A stretch of DNA of 20,906 nucleotides. Source: Paludibacteraceae bacterium (GTDB lineage: Bacteria > Bacteroidota > Bacteroidia > Bacteroidales > Paludibacteraceae). Position numbers and translations under genes: made by a program. This document shows positions 7,280 through 15,925 of the stretch, in pieces (the stretch's first letter is position 1; each line of letters starts with the position of its first letter). The notes under the pieces are model-generated. The model was not told where the DNA came from and did not search any database. It saw only the letters and a program-made list of their open reading frames with translations. The stretch covers positions 1 through 20,906 of the forward strand of contig CAJGDW010000017.1 of NCBI GenBank assembly GCA_904502115.1, given 5' to 3'.

Positions 7280-8866
7280 ATGAAAAAGGTATTTATAGTG
7301 TTGTGTTTGGTAATGCTTTCTTCTTTGTTGTTTGCTAGAAGAACCATTTTTGCTGATGATAGACAGCGATGGGAAATAGTAGAAGTACAATCTAATAATG
7401 AGCTAACAGCTATTATTTGCGAGGTGACGTTTATGAGCAGTCGTGCAGGTTGTATGGACGCACATACCTACGATAAAAAGAACTCTTCTATCTACATTTA
7501 TGGCGATTTTGGTAGAAAAGAACTTGTTGATTCCGAATTCAGTGGCGATTATAAGCCATGGGAGATGTATCCCGGTCACTATGAATGGAACTACTTTAGG
7601 GGATTACAGGAGGGGAAAAAAGCTACAGCAGTTTTTTATTTCCCTAGAATTCCAGCGGGTGTACAAAAAATTCATTGGCATTTTGATGGAGGATGGGCAG
7701 ATCGTAGTGCTCCATCTCGCAAATATAGGTCTCCACGGTTTGAGGTATACAATATAGAAATACAGAACAATGTTAATACAACTCCCCCTACAGGATGGAA
7801 TGAACGTAAACTAAAAGCATATTGGAGCGAACATAAGTTAGTGCCAATAGAGGGAATTTATAGCTTTTTCAGTACTAGCAATACGGCTTATTGGGGTACC
7901 GCTCGTCATCGGTTGGCTATAAAAAAGGACGGCGATCAATATCAAATTATCTACTTACATGGATCAAATGAATCTATCTGGAAAGAGGGTGAAATAAAAG
8001 CCATCTTTACCCCTACTACATCAAAAGGTGTCTATAGGGTTGATGCGTGGTATTTAGATAATAAAATGGTATCGACCAATGAATTATATCTTGAATATAA
8101 CAGCAGGAAAATTACTATATACGATGTTAGCTCTAATGTTGAAACGCATTTTATGAAACTTTTTCCAGCTTACGATGTAGAAGAATCGGATGTGGCACCG
8201 TTGTATCCGCAATCACCTCCTGCTGCAAGTCAGGATACCGTCAGTGCCAAGGCCAGTGGTAGTGGTTTTTTTGTAGGAAGTAACGTGTTGGCTACCAATT
8301 ATCACGTGGTAAAAGATGCCCAAAAAGTAGAGGTGGTTATTAATACGGGATTGGCTATTACCAAGTATGCCGCAAAAACGCTTTGTTTTGATAAAGTAAA
8401 CGATCTAGCGTTGCTCCAAATAGACGATGCTAAGTTTTCGCCCTTGTTGCAAATACCATATAAACTGCAATTGGATGGGCAACAAGTAGGCACAGATGTT
8501 TACACCATGGGGTATCCTCTATTGGATGCAATGGGGCAAGAGATTAAAATAACCGATGGTATCGTATCTTCTAAAACGGGGTATGAGGGCGATGTGTCTA
8601 CCTATCAAATATCGGCACCCATTCAGCCTGGCAATAGCGGAGGCCCACTATTTAGCAAAGACGGACAGCTAATTGGTATTACATCAAGTGGTATCTTGGC
8701 GGCAAACAATGTGGGCTATGCTATTAAGGCTAGTTATTTAAAAAATTTGATGGATGCTGCGCCCATTGAAATTAAGGATATTTTTCAATCTAAAGATGTT
8801 GGTGTTCAGTTAACAGAGCAGATTAAATTATTTACACCCTATGTGGTAATGTTATTAATATACTAA
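7280..8866 (+). CDS. Secreted trypsin-like serine protease (S1C-like) with a large N-terminal domain
   Basis: A 528-aa exported protein with a signal peptide to about residue 19. The C-terminal 200 residues are a trypsin-fold protease with an intact triad: His342 in ATNYHVV, Asp375 in VNDLALLQ and Ser453 in QPGNSGGPL. This is the HtrA/DegP-like (S1C) pattern, but no PDZ domain follows; the chain ends about 75 residues after the serine. Residues 20-310 are a separate region that I cannot assign firmly. It contains WNYFRGLQEGKKATAVFYFPRI-type strands and a PIEGIYSFF...AIKKDGDQYQIIYL section resembling modules that precede proteases in other Bacteroidota. It probably acts in the periplasm or outside the cell. 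Arginine is encoded by AGA/AGG in 9 of 17 cases (hand count), unlike flanking genes. The 201-aa gene follows by 23 nt. Confidence 0.85.
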   Translation: MKKVFIVLCLVMLSSLLFARRTIFADDRQRWEIVEVQSNNELTAIICEVTFMSSRAGCMDAHTYDKKNSSIYIYGDFGRKELVDSEFSGDYKPWEMYPGHYEWNYFRGLQEGKKATAVFYFPRIPAGVQKIHWHFDGGWADRSAPSRKYRSPRFEVYNIEIQNNVNTTPPTGWNERKLKAYWSEHKLVPIEGIYSFFSTSNTAYWGTARHRLAIKKDGDQYQIIYLHGSNESIWKEGEIKAIFTPTTSKGVYRVDAWYLDNKMVSTNELYLEYNSRKITIYDVSSNVETHFMKLFPAYDVEESDVAPLYPQSPPAASQDTVSAKASGSGFFVGSNVLATNYHVVKDAQKVEVVINTGLAITKYAAKTLCFDKVNDLALLQIDDAKFSPLLQIPYKLQLDGQQVGTDVYTMGYPLLDAMGQEIKITDGIVSSKTGYEGDVSTYQISAPIQPGNSGGPLFSKDGQLIGITSSGILAANNVGYAIKASYLKNLMDAAPIEIKDIFQSKDVGVQLTEQIKLFTPYVVMLLIY

Positions 8867-8889
8867 CTATTTAAATCAAGTTATTCATT

Positions 8890-9495
8890 ATGAGAAAGTT
8901 ATTTTTATCGCTAGTCGTGTTGATGGTATGCGGCTTTGCTAGTGCACAAAATTCTGCTACAGAATCGAAGGAATTATACAAAGAAACAAAGGCAGAAAAA
9001 TTTTTAAGAGAATCTAGTTTGTATCGTGAGGATACTTACATTAAACTAAAAGAAGACGGTATTACGGCTTATGTAAAGGTGGCAACAAACCTTATAACCA
9101 ATCAAAAAATAGGCTATTGTTACTTTGAAACTGAAGCCGACAAAGGAGCTCTATTTCTTACTGGTGGTGTTGCAGGAGCGCCAGAGCCTTTAGGTTATCT
9201 TGATATGGAAGAAATAGATGATATGATATTGGCATTGAATAAAATATTAGAAGACACAAAAGTAAAGAAAGGTGTTAAGAATTATAGCATTAGTTATACA
9301 ACAGAAGCGGGTATAAATGTTTATTACGATACCATAGAAAAGAAAGTATTTTATGGCAAGAAATGGAAGTATATCAACCAATATGGTATAGAAAGAACTT
9401 ACACCTTATGGAGTCCACCAGCTAGTTTAAAAAGTCTCTCTAAAACTGTGCTGATGTTAGAAAAAGCCAAAAAAATCATTACTGACAATTTGTAA
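8890..9495 (+). CDS. Unknown secreted 201-aa protein
   Basis: Not recognised. It starts with a clear signal peptide (MRKLFLSLVVLMVCGFASAQ, cleavage near residue 19-20). A charged helical stretch follows (SKELYKETKAEKFLRES, about 26-42), then a mixed strand region with ITAYVKVATNLIT and IGYCYFETEADKGALFL. A helix DMEEIDDMILALNKILEDTKV (about 105-125) and a YTTEAGINVYYDT strand come next, and a Lys-rich C-terminal helix closes the chain. It has only one cysteine in the mature part and no catalytic motif I can name. Lying 23 nt behind the protease gene and sharing its codon bias, it is probably co-transcribed and could be a substrate, inhibitor or partner of the protease; that is inference. A strong hairpin follows. 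Confidence 0.8.
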   Translation: MRKLFLSLVVLMVCGFASAQNSATESKELYKETKAEKFLRESSLYREDTYIKLKEDGITAYVKVATNLITNQKIGYCYFETEADKGALFLTGGVAGAPEPLGYLDMEEIDDMILALNKILEDTKVKKGVKNYSISYTTEAGINVYYDTIEKKVFYGKKWKYINQYGIERTYTLWSPPASLKSLSKTVLMLEKAKKIITDNL

Positions 9496-9537
9496 TGTTA
9501 TTTTGAAGAAACAATAACAATGCGTGTAAATAATTTA

Positions 9538-9571
9538 TTCGGGGTATAGTCTAAAAAGATTATACCCCGAA
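9538..9571. terminator. Bidirectional intrinsic terminator between convergent genes
   Basis: A 15-bp stem (9538-9552 with 9557-9571) with loop AAAA and a single G-T wobble. The GGGGTATA/TATACCCC core makes it stable, and A/T-rich flanks (ATTTA and ATATTATTAT) could serve as the tail in both directions. It closes the protease unit on the plus strand and the smpB-to-mutS2 operon on the minus strand. Confidence 0.85.
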
Positions 9572-9576
9572 TATTA

Positions 9577-11988
9577 TTATCCAAACTCTACCACGGTGAT
9601 GCCGGCGCCGCCTAACTGAACGTGCTCGTCTTTGGCACTGCGTACTTGGGGCACACTGTATAGGTATTGGCGGATGGTTTGTTTAAGGGCACCTGTGCCC
9701 GTGCCGTGCAAAATGCGCACGGTCGATACCCCCATCATGATGGCATCGTCTATGTAGTACATAATGGTTTGAAGCGCCTCGTCGGCACGCATACCACGCA
9801 CGTCAATTTGGGTTTTGAATTTGAGTTGATGTTCGCGCAAGGTATTGTCGCCTTTGGTCCAAACGGGCGCTTGCACCCTTTGCTCTTGTTGCCTAACTTG
9901 TTTTCGGCTGGCTTTTTGCAAATTGCTCAAGTCTACGTTGAGTTTCATATTGCCCATGGCAACCAAGGCTTTTTTGCCTTTGATTTCTACAATTTCGCCC
10001 ACGTTATCGCCGTACATAACCGCATCGCCCACTTGCAAAGCAACTTCTTCGGTAGGTTGTTTTTTTGCCTTTTGTGTAGTTGTTTTGGGTTTGCGTTCTT
10101 CTTCCAATAAGGCTTTTTTCTCTTGCTCTATTTTTTGACGAATGGCCTTGGTCTTTTCTTTGTCTGCCTTGGCCTCTTTGATGTCCTTAATGGTCTTTTC
10201 GATGGTAGCATTGGCATCGGCCAGCAATTGTTTGGCTTCGTTTTTAGCCTGACGGATAATTTCTTTTCGTTGACGCTCGATGCTTGCCAACTGCTCTTGC
10301 AAGGTTTTGTCTGCCTCGTTTATTTTTTTCTCTTTCAGTTTTACTTGCTGACGTTTGTTTTCCCAGTAGCGTTTGTCGCGTACAATATCTTGCAAGTTTT
10401 TATCGTAGTCAATGTGTTCGCTACCCACAATTTCGGTGGCTTTCTCTATCACTTGTTCGGGCAATCCAATTTTACGGGCAATCTCTACTGCAAACGAACT
10501 GCCAGGGTTACCAATCGATAATTGGTAAAGTGCGCGCATTTCGTGGCGATCGTACAGCATGGCACCGTTAACCAATCCTTCGGTTTGCGAGGCAAAGTGT
10601 TTTAGGTTGGTATAGTGCGTATTGATGACGCCAAAGCATTTTTGTTGGTTAAACATTTGTAGCTCGGCTTGGGCAATGGCGCCCCCAATTTGGGGCTCGG
10701 TACCGCTGCCAAACTCGTCAATGAGTAGCAAGGTACGATGGTTACCGTAACGCAAAAAGTATTTCATGTTGCTCAAGTGCGAGCTGTAGGTACTTAGGTC
10801 GTTCTCGAGCGATTGCTCATCGCCAATGTCGATAAAAATATGCTGAAAAATACCCATGGTGCTTTGGGGCATTACAGGTACCAGCAATCCGCATTGCCAC
10901 ATGTATTGCAATAGCCCAACGGTTTTAAGACAAACCGATTTACCCCCTGCATTGGGTCCCGATATGAGTAAGATACGTTGCTGTTGGGTAAGGGTAATGT
11001 CCAACGGAACGGTTTCTTTGTGTTGTTCTTGCAACGATAAAAAGAGCAGTGGGTGTACCGCACTTTTCCAATCCAATTGGGGCGATGGGGTGCTTTGAGG
11101 CAGGGTTGCCCCAATTTTTAGGGCAAACAAGGCTTTGGCACGTAGAGCATCTATCTCTGCCAAAAACAGCATTGATAAAGCGAGTTGGTCCAAGTACGGA
11201 CGGATAAAATCGCTGCAAAGGGTAAGTATTTTGATAATCTCGCGGCGTTCTTCAGCCTCTAACTCCCTAATTTGGTTGTTGGCTTCTACAACCGCACCCG
11301 GTTCTACGTACACCGTTTTGCCCGTAGCCGATTCGTCGTGTACAATGCCTCCTAGTTTGCGTTTAAAAGCAGGGGCAATGGGAATGACCAAACGCCCATC
11401 GCGTAACGATGGTTGTACATCTTTTTCTAGGTAACCATCTTGTTGGGCTTGGCGAATAATGCTAGCCATTAGTTTAGATACCGATGCGGTTAGCTGAATT
11501 TTTTGGCGACGAATGTGTGCCAACGCATCGGATGCATGGTCTTTGATGCGGCCAAATTTATCCAATATGGTATCAATGTGTCGACTAATTTCTGGAAATG
11601 CTTCTACATCGGCACATTTTTGTTTTAGGTATGGAAAATCTTCTTCTGTCTTAACGCTAAAGTATTGTACAATACGGCGTATGGTTAGCAACGATTTGTA
11701 TAGTTCAAACAATTCTGCTTCGGTAAGGTAGGTGCCCTCTGTAGCAATGCGTTTTAGGTATGCACGGGTATCAAAGAAACCTTCTATGGGAAAGGCGTCG
11801 CTTTCTTCTTGGCAAATGTTGCAAAATTCGTGCGCCTCGGATGCCATAACAACAATATCGTCCAGCTTGTCGGTAAATTGTAATCCGTCAATTAATTCTT
11901 TGGCATGCGCCCCCTTGCAAAACTGCTGAATAAGCAGTTTTACCTTATCAAACTCTATTTTTTGCTCAAAATGCTTTGGGTATGTCAT
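9577..11988 (-). CDS. mutS2: Endonuclease MutS2
   Basis: An 803-aa MutS paralogue that lacks the mismatch-recognition domain. MutS2 proteins act on recombination intermediates or on collided ribosomes, depending on the species; the role here is not decided by sequence. Domain order: core/lever helices (about 1-330), ABC-type ATPase with Walker A GPNAGGKS (344-351), signature region DEQSLENDLSTYSSHL (390-405), Walker B LLLIDEFGSGTE (420-431) and THYTNLKHF. A long Lys/Glu coiled coil follows (about 540-640), then a small KOW-like beta region (650-690) and a C-terminal Smr nuclease domain with IDVRG (728-732) and HGTGTG (761-766). It is the last gene of the minus operon, 61 nt after the methyltransferase, and its ATG is 3 nt from the heptad array. 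Confidence 0.95.
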   Translation of the reverse strand: MTYPKHFEQKIEFDKVKLLIQQFCKGAHAKELIDGLQFTDKLDDIVVMASEAHEFCNICQEESDAFPIEGFFDTRAYLKRIATEGTYLTEAELFELYKSLLTIRRIVQYFSVKTEEDFPYLKQKCADVEAFPEISRHIDTILDKFGRIKDHASDALAHIRRQKIQLTASVSKLMASIIRQAQQDGYLEKDVQPSLRDGRLVIPIAPAFKRKLGGIVHDESATGKTVYVEPGAVVEANNQIRELEAEERREIIKILTLCSDFIRPYLDQLALSMLFLAEIDALRAKALFALKIGATLPQSTPSPQLDWKSAVHPLLFLSLQEQHKETVPLDITLTQQQRILLISGPNAGGKSVCLKTVGLLQYMWQCGLLVPVMPQSTMGIFQHIFIDIGDEQSLENDLSTYSSHLSNMKYFLRYGNHRTLLLIDEFGSGTEPQIGGAIAQAELQMFNQQKCFGVINTHYTNLKHFASQTEGLVNGAMLYDRHEMRALYQLSIGNPGSSFAVEIARKIGLPEQVIEKATEIVGSEHIDYDKNLQDIVRDKRYWENKRQQVKLKEKKINEADKTLQEQLASIERQRKEIIRQAKNEAKQLLADANATIEKTIKDIKEAKADKEKTKAIRQKIEQEKKALLEEERKPKTTTQKAKKQPTEEVALQVGDAVMYGDNVGEIVEIKGKKALVAMGNMKLNVDLSNLQKASRKQVRQQEQRVQAPVWTKGDNTLREHQLKFKTQIDVRGMRADEALQTIMYYIDDAIMMGVSTVRILHGTGTGALKQTIRQYLYSVPQVRSAKDEHVQLGGAGITVVEFG

Positions 11989-11991
11989 AAT

Positions 11992-12061
11992 TTCTAACTC
12001 CTAACTTCTAACTCCTAACTTCTAACTCCTAACTTCTAACTCCTAACTCCTAACCCCTAAC
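11992..12061. repeat. Ten-copy heptanucleotide tandem array
   Basis: On the plus strand, ten perfect-length 7-nt units of the form YYCTAAC. They are TTCTAAC and TCCTAAC alternating four times (a 14-nt super-repeat), then TCCTAAC and CCCTAAC. The array fills nearly the whole gap between mutS2 and the methyltransferase and includes the latter's stop codon and last three codons (Val-Arg-Gly). In the message it reads as GTTAGGA/GTTAGAA units, giving stop codons in all three frames and five AGGAG cores. Such arrays can change copy number by slippage. Confidence 0.95.
11998..12002 (-). promoter_or_regulatory. Shine-Dalgarno-like AGGAG for mutS2, supplied by the repeat array
   Basis: On the minus strand AGGAG lies 9 nt before the mutS2 ATG. 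It belongs to the second heptad, and the same core recurs upstream in four more units. Bacteroidota usually do not depend on Shine-Dalgarno pairing, so whether it works is open. Confidence 0.4.
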
Positions 12062-13144
12062 TCGATTTCCTACAATCAACACCTTTGAATGATCGTGCAG
12101 AGTGGTGGCAAAAATATACGTATCGCCTCCGTCTTTTAGTTTTAGTTTTTTGCGCAAATCAGCCACAGTGCCCGGAAAGTTGCGGATGCTAACGTTGGCC
12201 TTTTCTATGTCGTTTATTTCTTTTTTTTGTACTTTGGTTATGCGGTCGATGGCAAAAATACGTCCAGGAAAATGGCTTGCCAAGGTATCCGATGTATACA
12301 AATGGCTGCTGGGGTGCAATTTGTAAATGCCCAATTGTTCGGCAACTTGTTTAAAACCGCCTGCCTTTAAAATAGCGGCATTGGGTTCGTACAGGTATTG
12401 CATGGGGTTGGCGTAGGAGGCTACTCCCACTGCCTCGTCTTGTCGGTGAAACGAGAATAGTTGTTGTTGCGCTGTTTTGGGTAGTAGGTTAACGCATACC
12501 ATTTTGGGGTTGTCGCACACTTTTTCGGCATCGATGCGCAGTAGAACCTCTTTGCATTCGTTGTTTACCGCTACAATGTGTACCTCTTGCGTGGTAGGAA
12601 AGTGGCGTAGTACCGATTCTACATCAATCATGGGCGATAATTTTACCAGTAAGGTTTGGCATTTTTGCAAAATCAAGTTGCCTATTTCTACCAAATTAGG
12701 TGTGCAATCTTGTAGCAATACTACCTTTCCGCCTTGTTCGTTGCGCCTAGCAGGGTCCAAGAAAATAACATCTACAGCTGGCAAACTGGGTAAATAATGC
12801 TCGCAGGTATCGTTTACAACGGTAATGGGTAGGTTAAGGCAGGCAAAATTATGCCTGGCCAGTTCGCAGAGTGTTTCTTGTTGTTCTACATACGTGGTTT
12901 GAGCAAATTGTTGACTCATAAAAGAGCAGTCAATGCCCAGCCCGCCTGTCAAATCCACCAAACTATCGCCGCTTACTAAACTGGCTTTGTAGCGTGCCGT
13001 CCATTCGGACGAGCATTGCTCCAACGACAAACGTTGTGGGTAACGAATATCCTTGCAAGCGTACCAAGTAGGAAGTTTTTCGCTCGCAATTTTTTCGCCA
13101 AAGGCCTGGTGGGCTTGGATGATATGCAAAGGGGTGGCAGGCAT
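12050..13144 (-). CDS. Class I SAM-dependent methyltransferase with THUMP-like C-terminal domain
   Basis: A 364-aa cytoplasmic protein. Motif I of a Rossmann-type methyltransferase is VDLTGGLGID (63-72). A DPARR motif (130-134) occupies the place of the catalytic motif IV, followed by KLSPM (168-172). The C-terminal half with YEPNAAILKAGGF (252-264) and the HPSSHLYTSD segment fits the THUMP-like domain found with this family in Bacteroidota. An RNA substrate is likely from the family's resemblance to rRNA/tRNA methyltransferases but is not proven. It starts 1 nt after the trkH stop, so it is translationally linked to the potassium genes. Its stop codon and last three codons fall in the heptad array, so the C-terminus was shaped by the repeat. 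Confidence 0.85.
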   Translation of the reverse strand: MPATPLHIIQAHQAFGEKIASEKLPTWYACKDIRYPQRLSLEQCSSEWTARYKASLVSGDSLVDLTGGLGIDCSFMSQQFAQTTYVEQQETLCELARHNFACLNLPITVVNDTCEHYLPSLPAVDVIFLDPARRNEQGGKVVLLQDCTPNLVEIGNLILQKCQTLLVKLSPMIDVESVLRHFPTTQEVHIVAVNNECKEVLLRIDAEKVCDNPKMVCVNLLPKTAQQQLFSFHRQDEAVGVASYANPMQYLYEPNAAILKAGGFKQVAEQLGIYKLHPSSHLYTSDTLASHFPGRIFAIDRITKVQKKEINDIEKANVSIRNFPGTVADLRKKLKLKDGGDTYIFATTLHDHSKVLIVGNRVRG

Positions 13145-13145
13145 C

Positions 13146-14594
13146 TTATTTTTTCCAGAAGGCAGGAGTCAATACAATCAAAACGGTAAACAATTCCAAA
13201 CGTCCCACCAACATCAAGAAAGACATGTACCATTTTGCAAAGTCGGTAAGGGTAGAGTAGTCGCCTGTTCCAATTTCGCCCATGCCCAAACCAACGTTGG
13301 TCATAGCCGCAAAAGTGGTGCCTACCGATTCGTCAAATCCCAATCCAGTAGCCGTAAATACAATGATACTAATGCCCATTACAATAACGTACATAATAAT
13401 AAAGGCTAGTACGTTGTTGATGATTTGTGTATTTACCACGTGTTTGTTAAAACGTACGGGTATAACCGCATTGGGGTGTATGAGTCGTTGAAATTCGTGA
13501 TAGGCATTTTTTAAAAGCAATACCACACGTACTGTTTTGATACCACCCGATGTCGACCCTGAACATCCACCAAGTAACATAGTAAACAGCATGACAGACC
13601 AGATAAAGGGCGACCATTGGGTATAATCTACGTGCGAGAATCCCGTAGAACTAATAATAGAGCTCATGTTAAATACGGCATATCGAATGCTCTCTACAAT
13701 ACCAAAATCGTGGCGTGTAAAGATAAGACTTAACATGATGACAATGGAAAAGAAAATAATCGATGCAGTATACCACTGAAATTCTTCGTTTTTAAGGAGT
13801 TTGCTAAATTTCCCTTTTAAAAATAGGTACATAAGGCTAAAGTTGATACCTCCCACAAACATAAAGAAACTAATGATATAGTCGATAGATGCACTGTCCC
13901 AATACATGAGTCCATCGTTTTTGGTCGATAAACCGCCGGTTGATATAGTCGAAAAGGCGTGACAAATGGCATCAAAAGGTTCCATATCTGCCAACCACAA
14001 AAGGATGGCTTCTACTAAACTAAGTAGTACATATATACCCCAAATGGTTTTGGCGGTTTGAGCTATTTTGGCATGTACTTTTTCTTTGGTAGGTCCTGTA
14101 ATCTCGGCCGCTAAAAGCGACATGCTGCCATCGCTTACCATGGGGATAACGGCTAACGAGAGCAGGATGATACCCATGCCGCCTATCCATTGGCATAGGG
14201 TACGCCAAAATAAAATGCCGTATGGAAGTGCCTCTACATCTGCTATGGTAGATGCTCCACTCGCTGTAAAACCGGATATGGCTTCAAAAAAAGCATCTGT
14301 AAAGGAGGGGATGTAATTGCCTAGGTAGTACGGCAGTAATCCAAAAAGCGAAAATACTACCCAAATGCTGGCAACAATAAGGTAACCTTCGCGTTTGCCC
14401 ATGGCCTGTTTTTGTGGACAGAAGGCAATAAACAAACCACCCACAGTGCCTGTAACAATCATGGCAAATAGGAGTGGCCAAAAATTCTCTTGATAACCAA
14501 CAGATACCAATGTTGCTATGAGCATAAAGAAGGCTTCTACCAAAAGCAGGTAGCCAATCACTCGGATAACAGATTGGATATTTAGAACTTTCAT
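13146..14594 (-). CDS. trkH: Trk-type potassium uptake channel subunit TrkH
   Basis: A 482-aa inner-membrane protein of the TrkH/KtrB superfamily. It has four pore repeats whose selectivity-filter segments are visible: TASGAST (110-116), STGGLS (218-223), SSTGFS (315-320) and TNVGLG (432-437). QWIGGMGII and the GGCSGSTSGGIK block (342-353) are also characteristic; the latter belongs to the gating-loop region. It takes up potassium with TrkA as its regulatory ring. The start overlaps the trkA stop by 1 nt, and the methyltransferase follows after 1 nt. Confidence 0.95.
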   Translation of the reverse strand: MKVLNIQSVIRVIGYLLLVEAFFMLIATLVSVGYQENFWPLLFAMIVTGTVGGLFIAFCPQKQAMGKREGYLIVASIWVVFSLFGLLPYYLGNYIPSFTDAFFEAISGFTASGASTIADVEALPYGILFWRTLCQWIGGMGIILLSLAVIPMVSDGSMSLLAAEITGPTKEKVHAKIAQTAKTIWGIYVLLSLVEAILLWLADMEPFDAICHAFSTISTGGLSTKNDGLMYWDSASIDYIISFFMFVGGINFSLMYLFLKGKFSKLLKNEEFQWYTASIIFFSIVIMLSLIFTRHDFGIVESIRYAVFNMSSIISSTGFSHVDYTQWSPFIWSVMLFTMLLGGCSGSTSGGIKTVRVVLLLKNAYHEFQRLIHPNAVIPVRFNKHVVNTQIINNVLAFIIMYVIVMGISIIVFTATGLGFDESVGTTFAAMTNVGLGMGEIGTGDYSTLTDFAKWYMSFLMLVGRLELFTVLIVLTPAFWKK

Positions 14595-15925
14595 TATTTA
14601 AAGAGTTTCTCTAATTTATGAACGGTATCTTCGCCGCAGAATACAATTACGCGGTCGCCTGCCTGAATTTGTGTATCACCTACAGCAACCATCCCCTTGT
14701 CATTGCGTACGACGCCGCCGATAGTAGTGTTTTTTGGTAATTTTAGGTTCTTTAGGCAGTCTTTGGTAATGGCAGACTCGTCTTCTGCCATCAATTCAAC
14801 CACCAAAACATCCACAAACGTTAGGCATTTAACCGATACATTGCCTCCTAAAATCAGTTGGTAAATGTGACTAGCAGCAATGATCTTTTTATTGATAATA
14901 GCACCAATGTCTAAACTTTCTGCCATCGAAATGTAATCGTTGTTTTCGACTTCGGCAATGGTGCGTTTTACCCCTAAACTTTTAGCTGCAAGACATGCCA
15001 ATATATTGGTTTCTGAGTTGCCCGATAAAGCAACGAAAGCATCGTACGATTCTATATCTTCTTGCTTCAAAAGTGTGATATCCCTACCGTCGCCATTGAT
15101 TACCATGGCTTTGTCTGTCTTTTCTAGTAGGTTGATGCCTTTTTCTTTATCTTGTTCTATTACCTTGATATTCATGCTATTGGGTAATTCTTGAATAGCA
15201 CCAATACCAATGCGGCTGGCTCCCAAAAACATGGTGCTGTTTATTTCAAATTCTTCTTTACCCGATAGAATGCGAACCTCGTCAATGCCCTCTTGTGTGG
15301 TTAAGAAATAAACAAAGTCGTTGGCTAAAATTTGGTCTTTACCCGTAGGAATAATGGTTTCGTTACCTCGTTTAATAACGACAACTCTTAAGCGGTCGTT
15401 GTTTAAAAAGGCGTTCATTAGTTGTTGGTTTACAAGAGGCGATGATTCCCTGATTTTGGTTGCTAAAACCACTAATTCTCCATCCGAAAATTCCAGGTAT
15501 TGACGTACCCAACCTTTCTTCAAGCCATTTACAATTTCGTCGGCAGCCAATCGTTCTGGGTAAATAAGTGAATCCACCCCCATGCTTTTAAAAAATTCCT
15601 TGTTTTTAGGCAATAGGTATTCTTTGTTGTCAATGCGAGCCAAAGTTTTTTGTGCTCCTAAATTAGTGGCCAATAGACAAGCAGTAATATTGGTGCTTTC
15701 GTATGGAGTTACCGCTACAAAAAGATCGGCCGATGGTACTTGTGCTTCGCGCAAGTCTTTTAGTGAAGTAGGGTTGCCTACTACAGACAAAATTTCGTAG
15801 TTGGATTCCAATTGTTTTATTTTCTCCGTATTCTCGTCCAATAAAACAATGGTATGTTTTTCTTTCGATAACATTTTGGCAAGGTGCGTACCTACTGCAC
15901 CAGCGCCAGCAATAATAATTTTCAT
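14594..15925 (-). CDS. trkA: Trk potassium uptake regulatory subunit TrkA
   Basis: A 443-aa cytoplasmic protein with two tandem RCK units, which assemble as a ring under TrkH and gate it in response to nucleotides such as NAD(H) or ATP. The first Rossmann motif is intact, GAGAVG (7-12) with the acidic residue Asp30 for adenosine ribose. The second reads GASRIG (235-240) followed by VIEQDKE, slightly degenerate in the glycine pattern but with an acidic residue kept. RCK_C halves lie at about 140-220 and 360-443. It starts directly after the smpB stop (no gap) and overlaps trkH by 1 nt. Confidence 0.95.
   Translation of the reverse strand: MKIIIAGAGAVGTHLAKMLSKEKHTIVLLDENTEKIKQLESNYEILSVVGNPTSLKDLREAQVPSADLFVAVTPYESTNITACLLATNLGAQKTLARIDNKEYLLPKNKEFFKSMGVDSLIYPERLAADEIVNGLKKGWVRQYLEFSDGELVVLATKIRESSPLVNQQLMNAFLNNDRLRVVVIKRGNETIIPTGKDQILANDFVYFLTTQEGIDEVRILSGKEEFEINSTMFLGASRIGIGAIQELPNSMNIKVIEQDKEKGINLLEKTDKAMVINGDGRDITLLKQEDIESYDAFVALSGNSETNILACLAAKSLGVKRTIAEVENNDYISMAESLDIGAIINKKIIAASHIYQLILGGNVSVKCLTFVDVLVVELMAEDESAITKDCLKNLKLPKNTTIGGVVRNDKGMVAVGDTQIQAGDRVIVFCGEDTVHKLEKLFK

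Noticed and set aside
9667..10521. Several plus-strand open frames across mutS2
   Set aside because: Shadow frames rich in Phe/Leu/Cys opposite the Lys/Glu-rich coiled coil of mutS2; no start context or family features.
11992..12061. CRISPR-like array
   Set aside because: Units are 7 nt with no spacers and no cas genes nearby; it is a simple tandem repeat.
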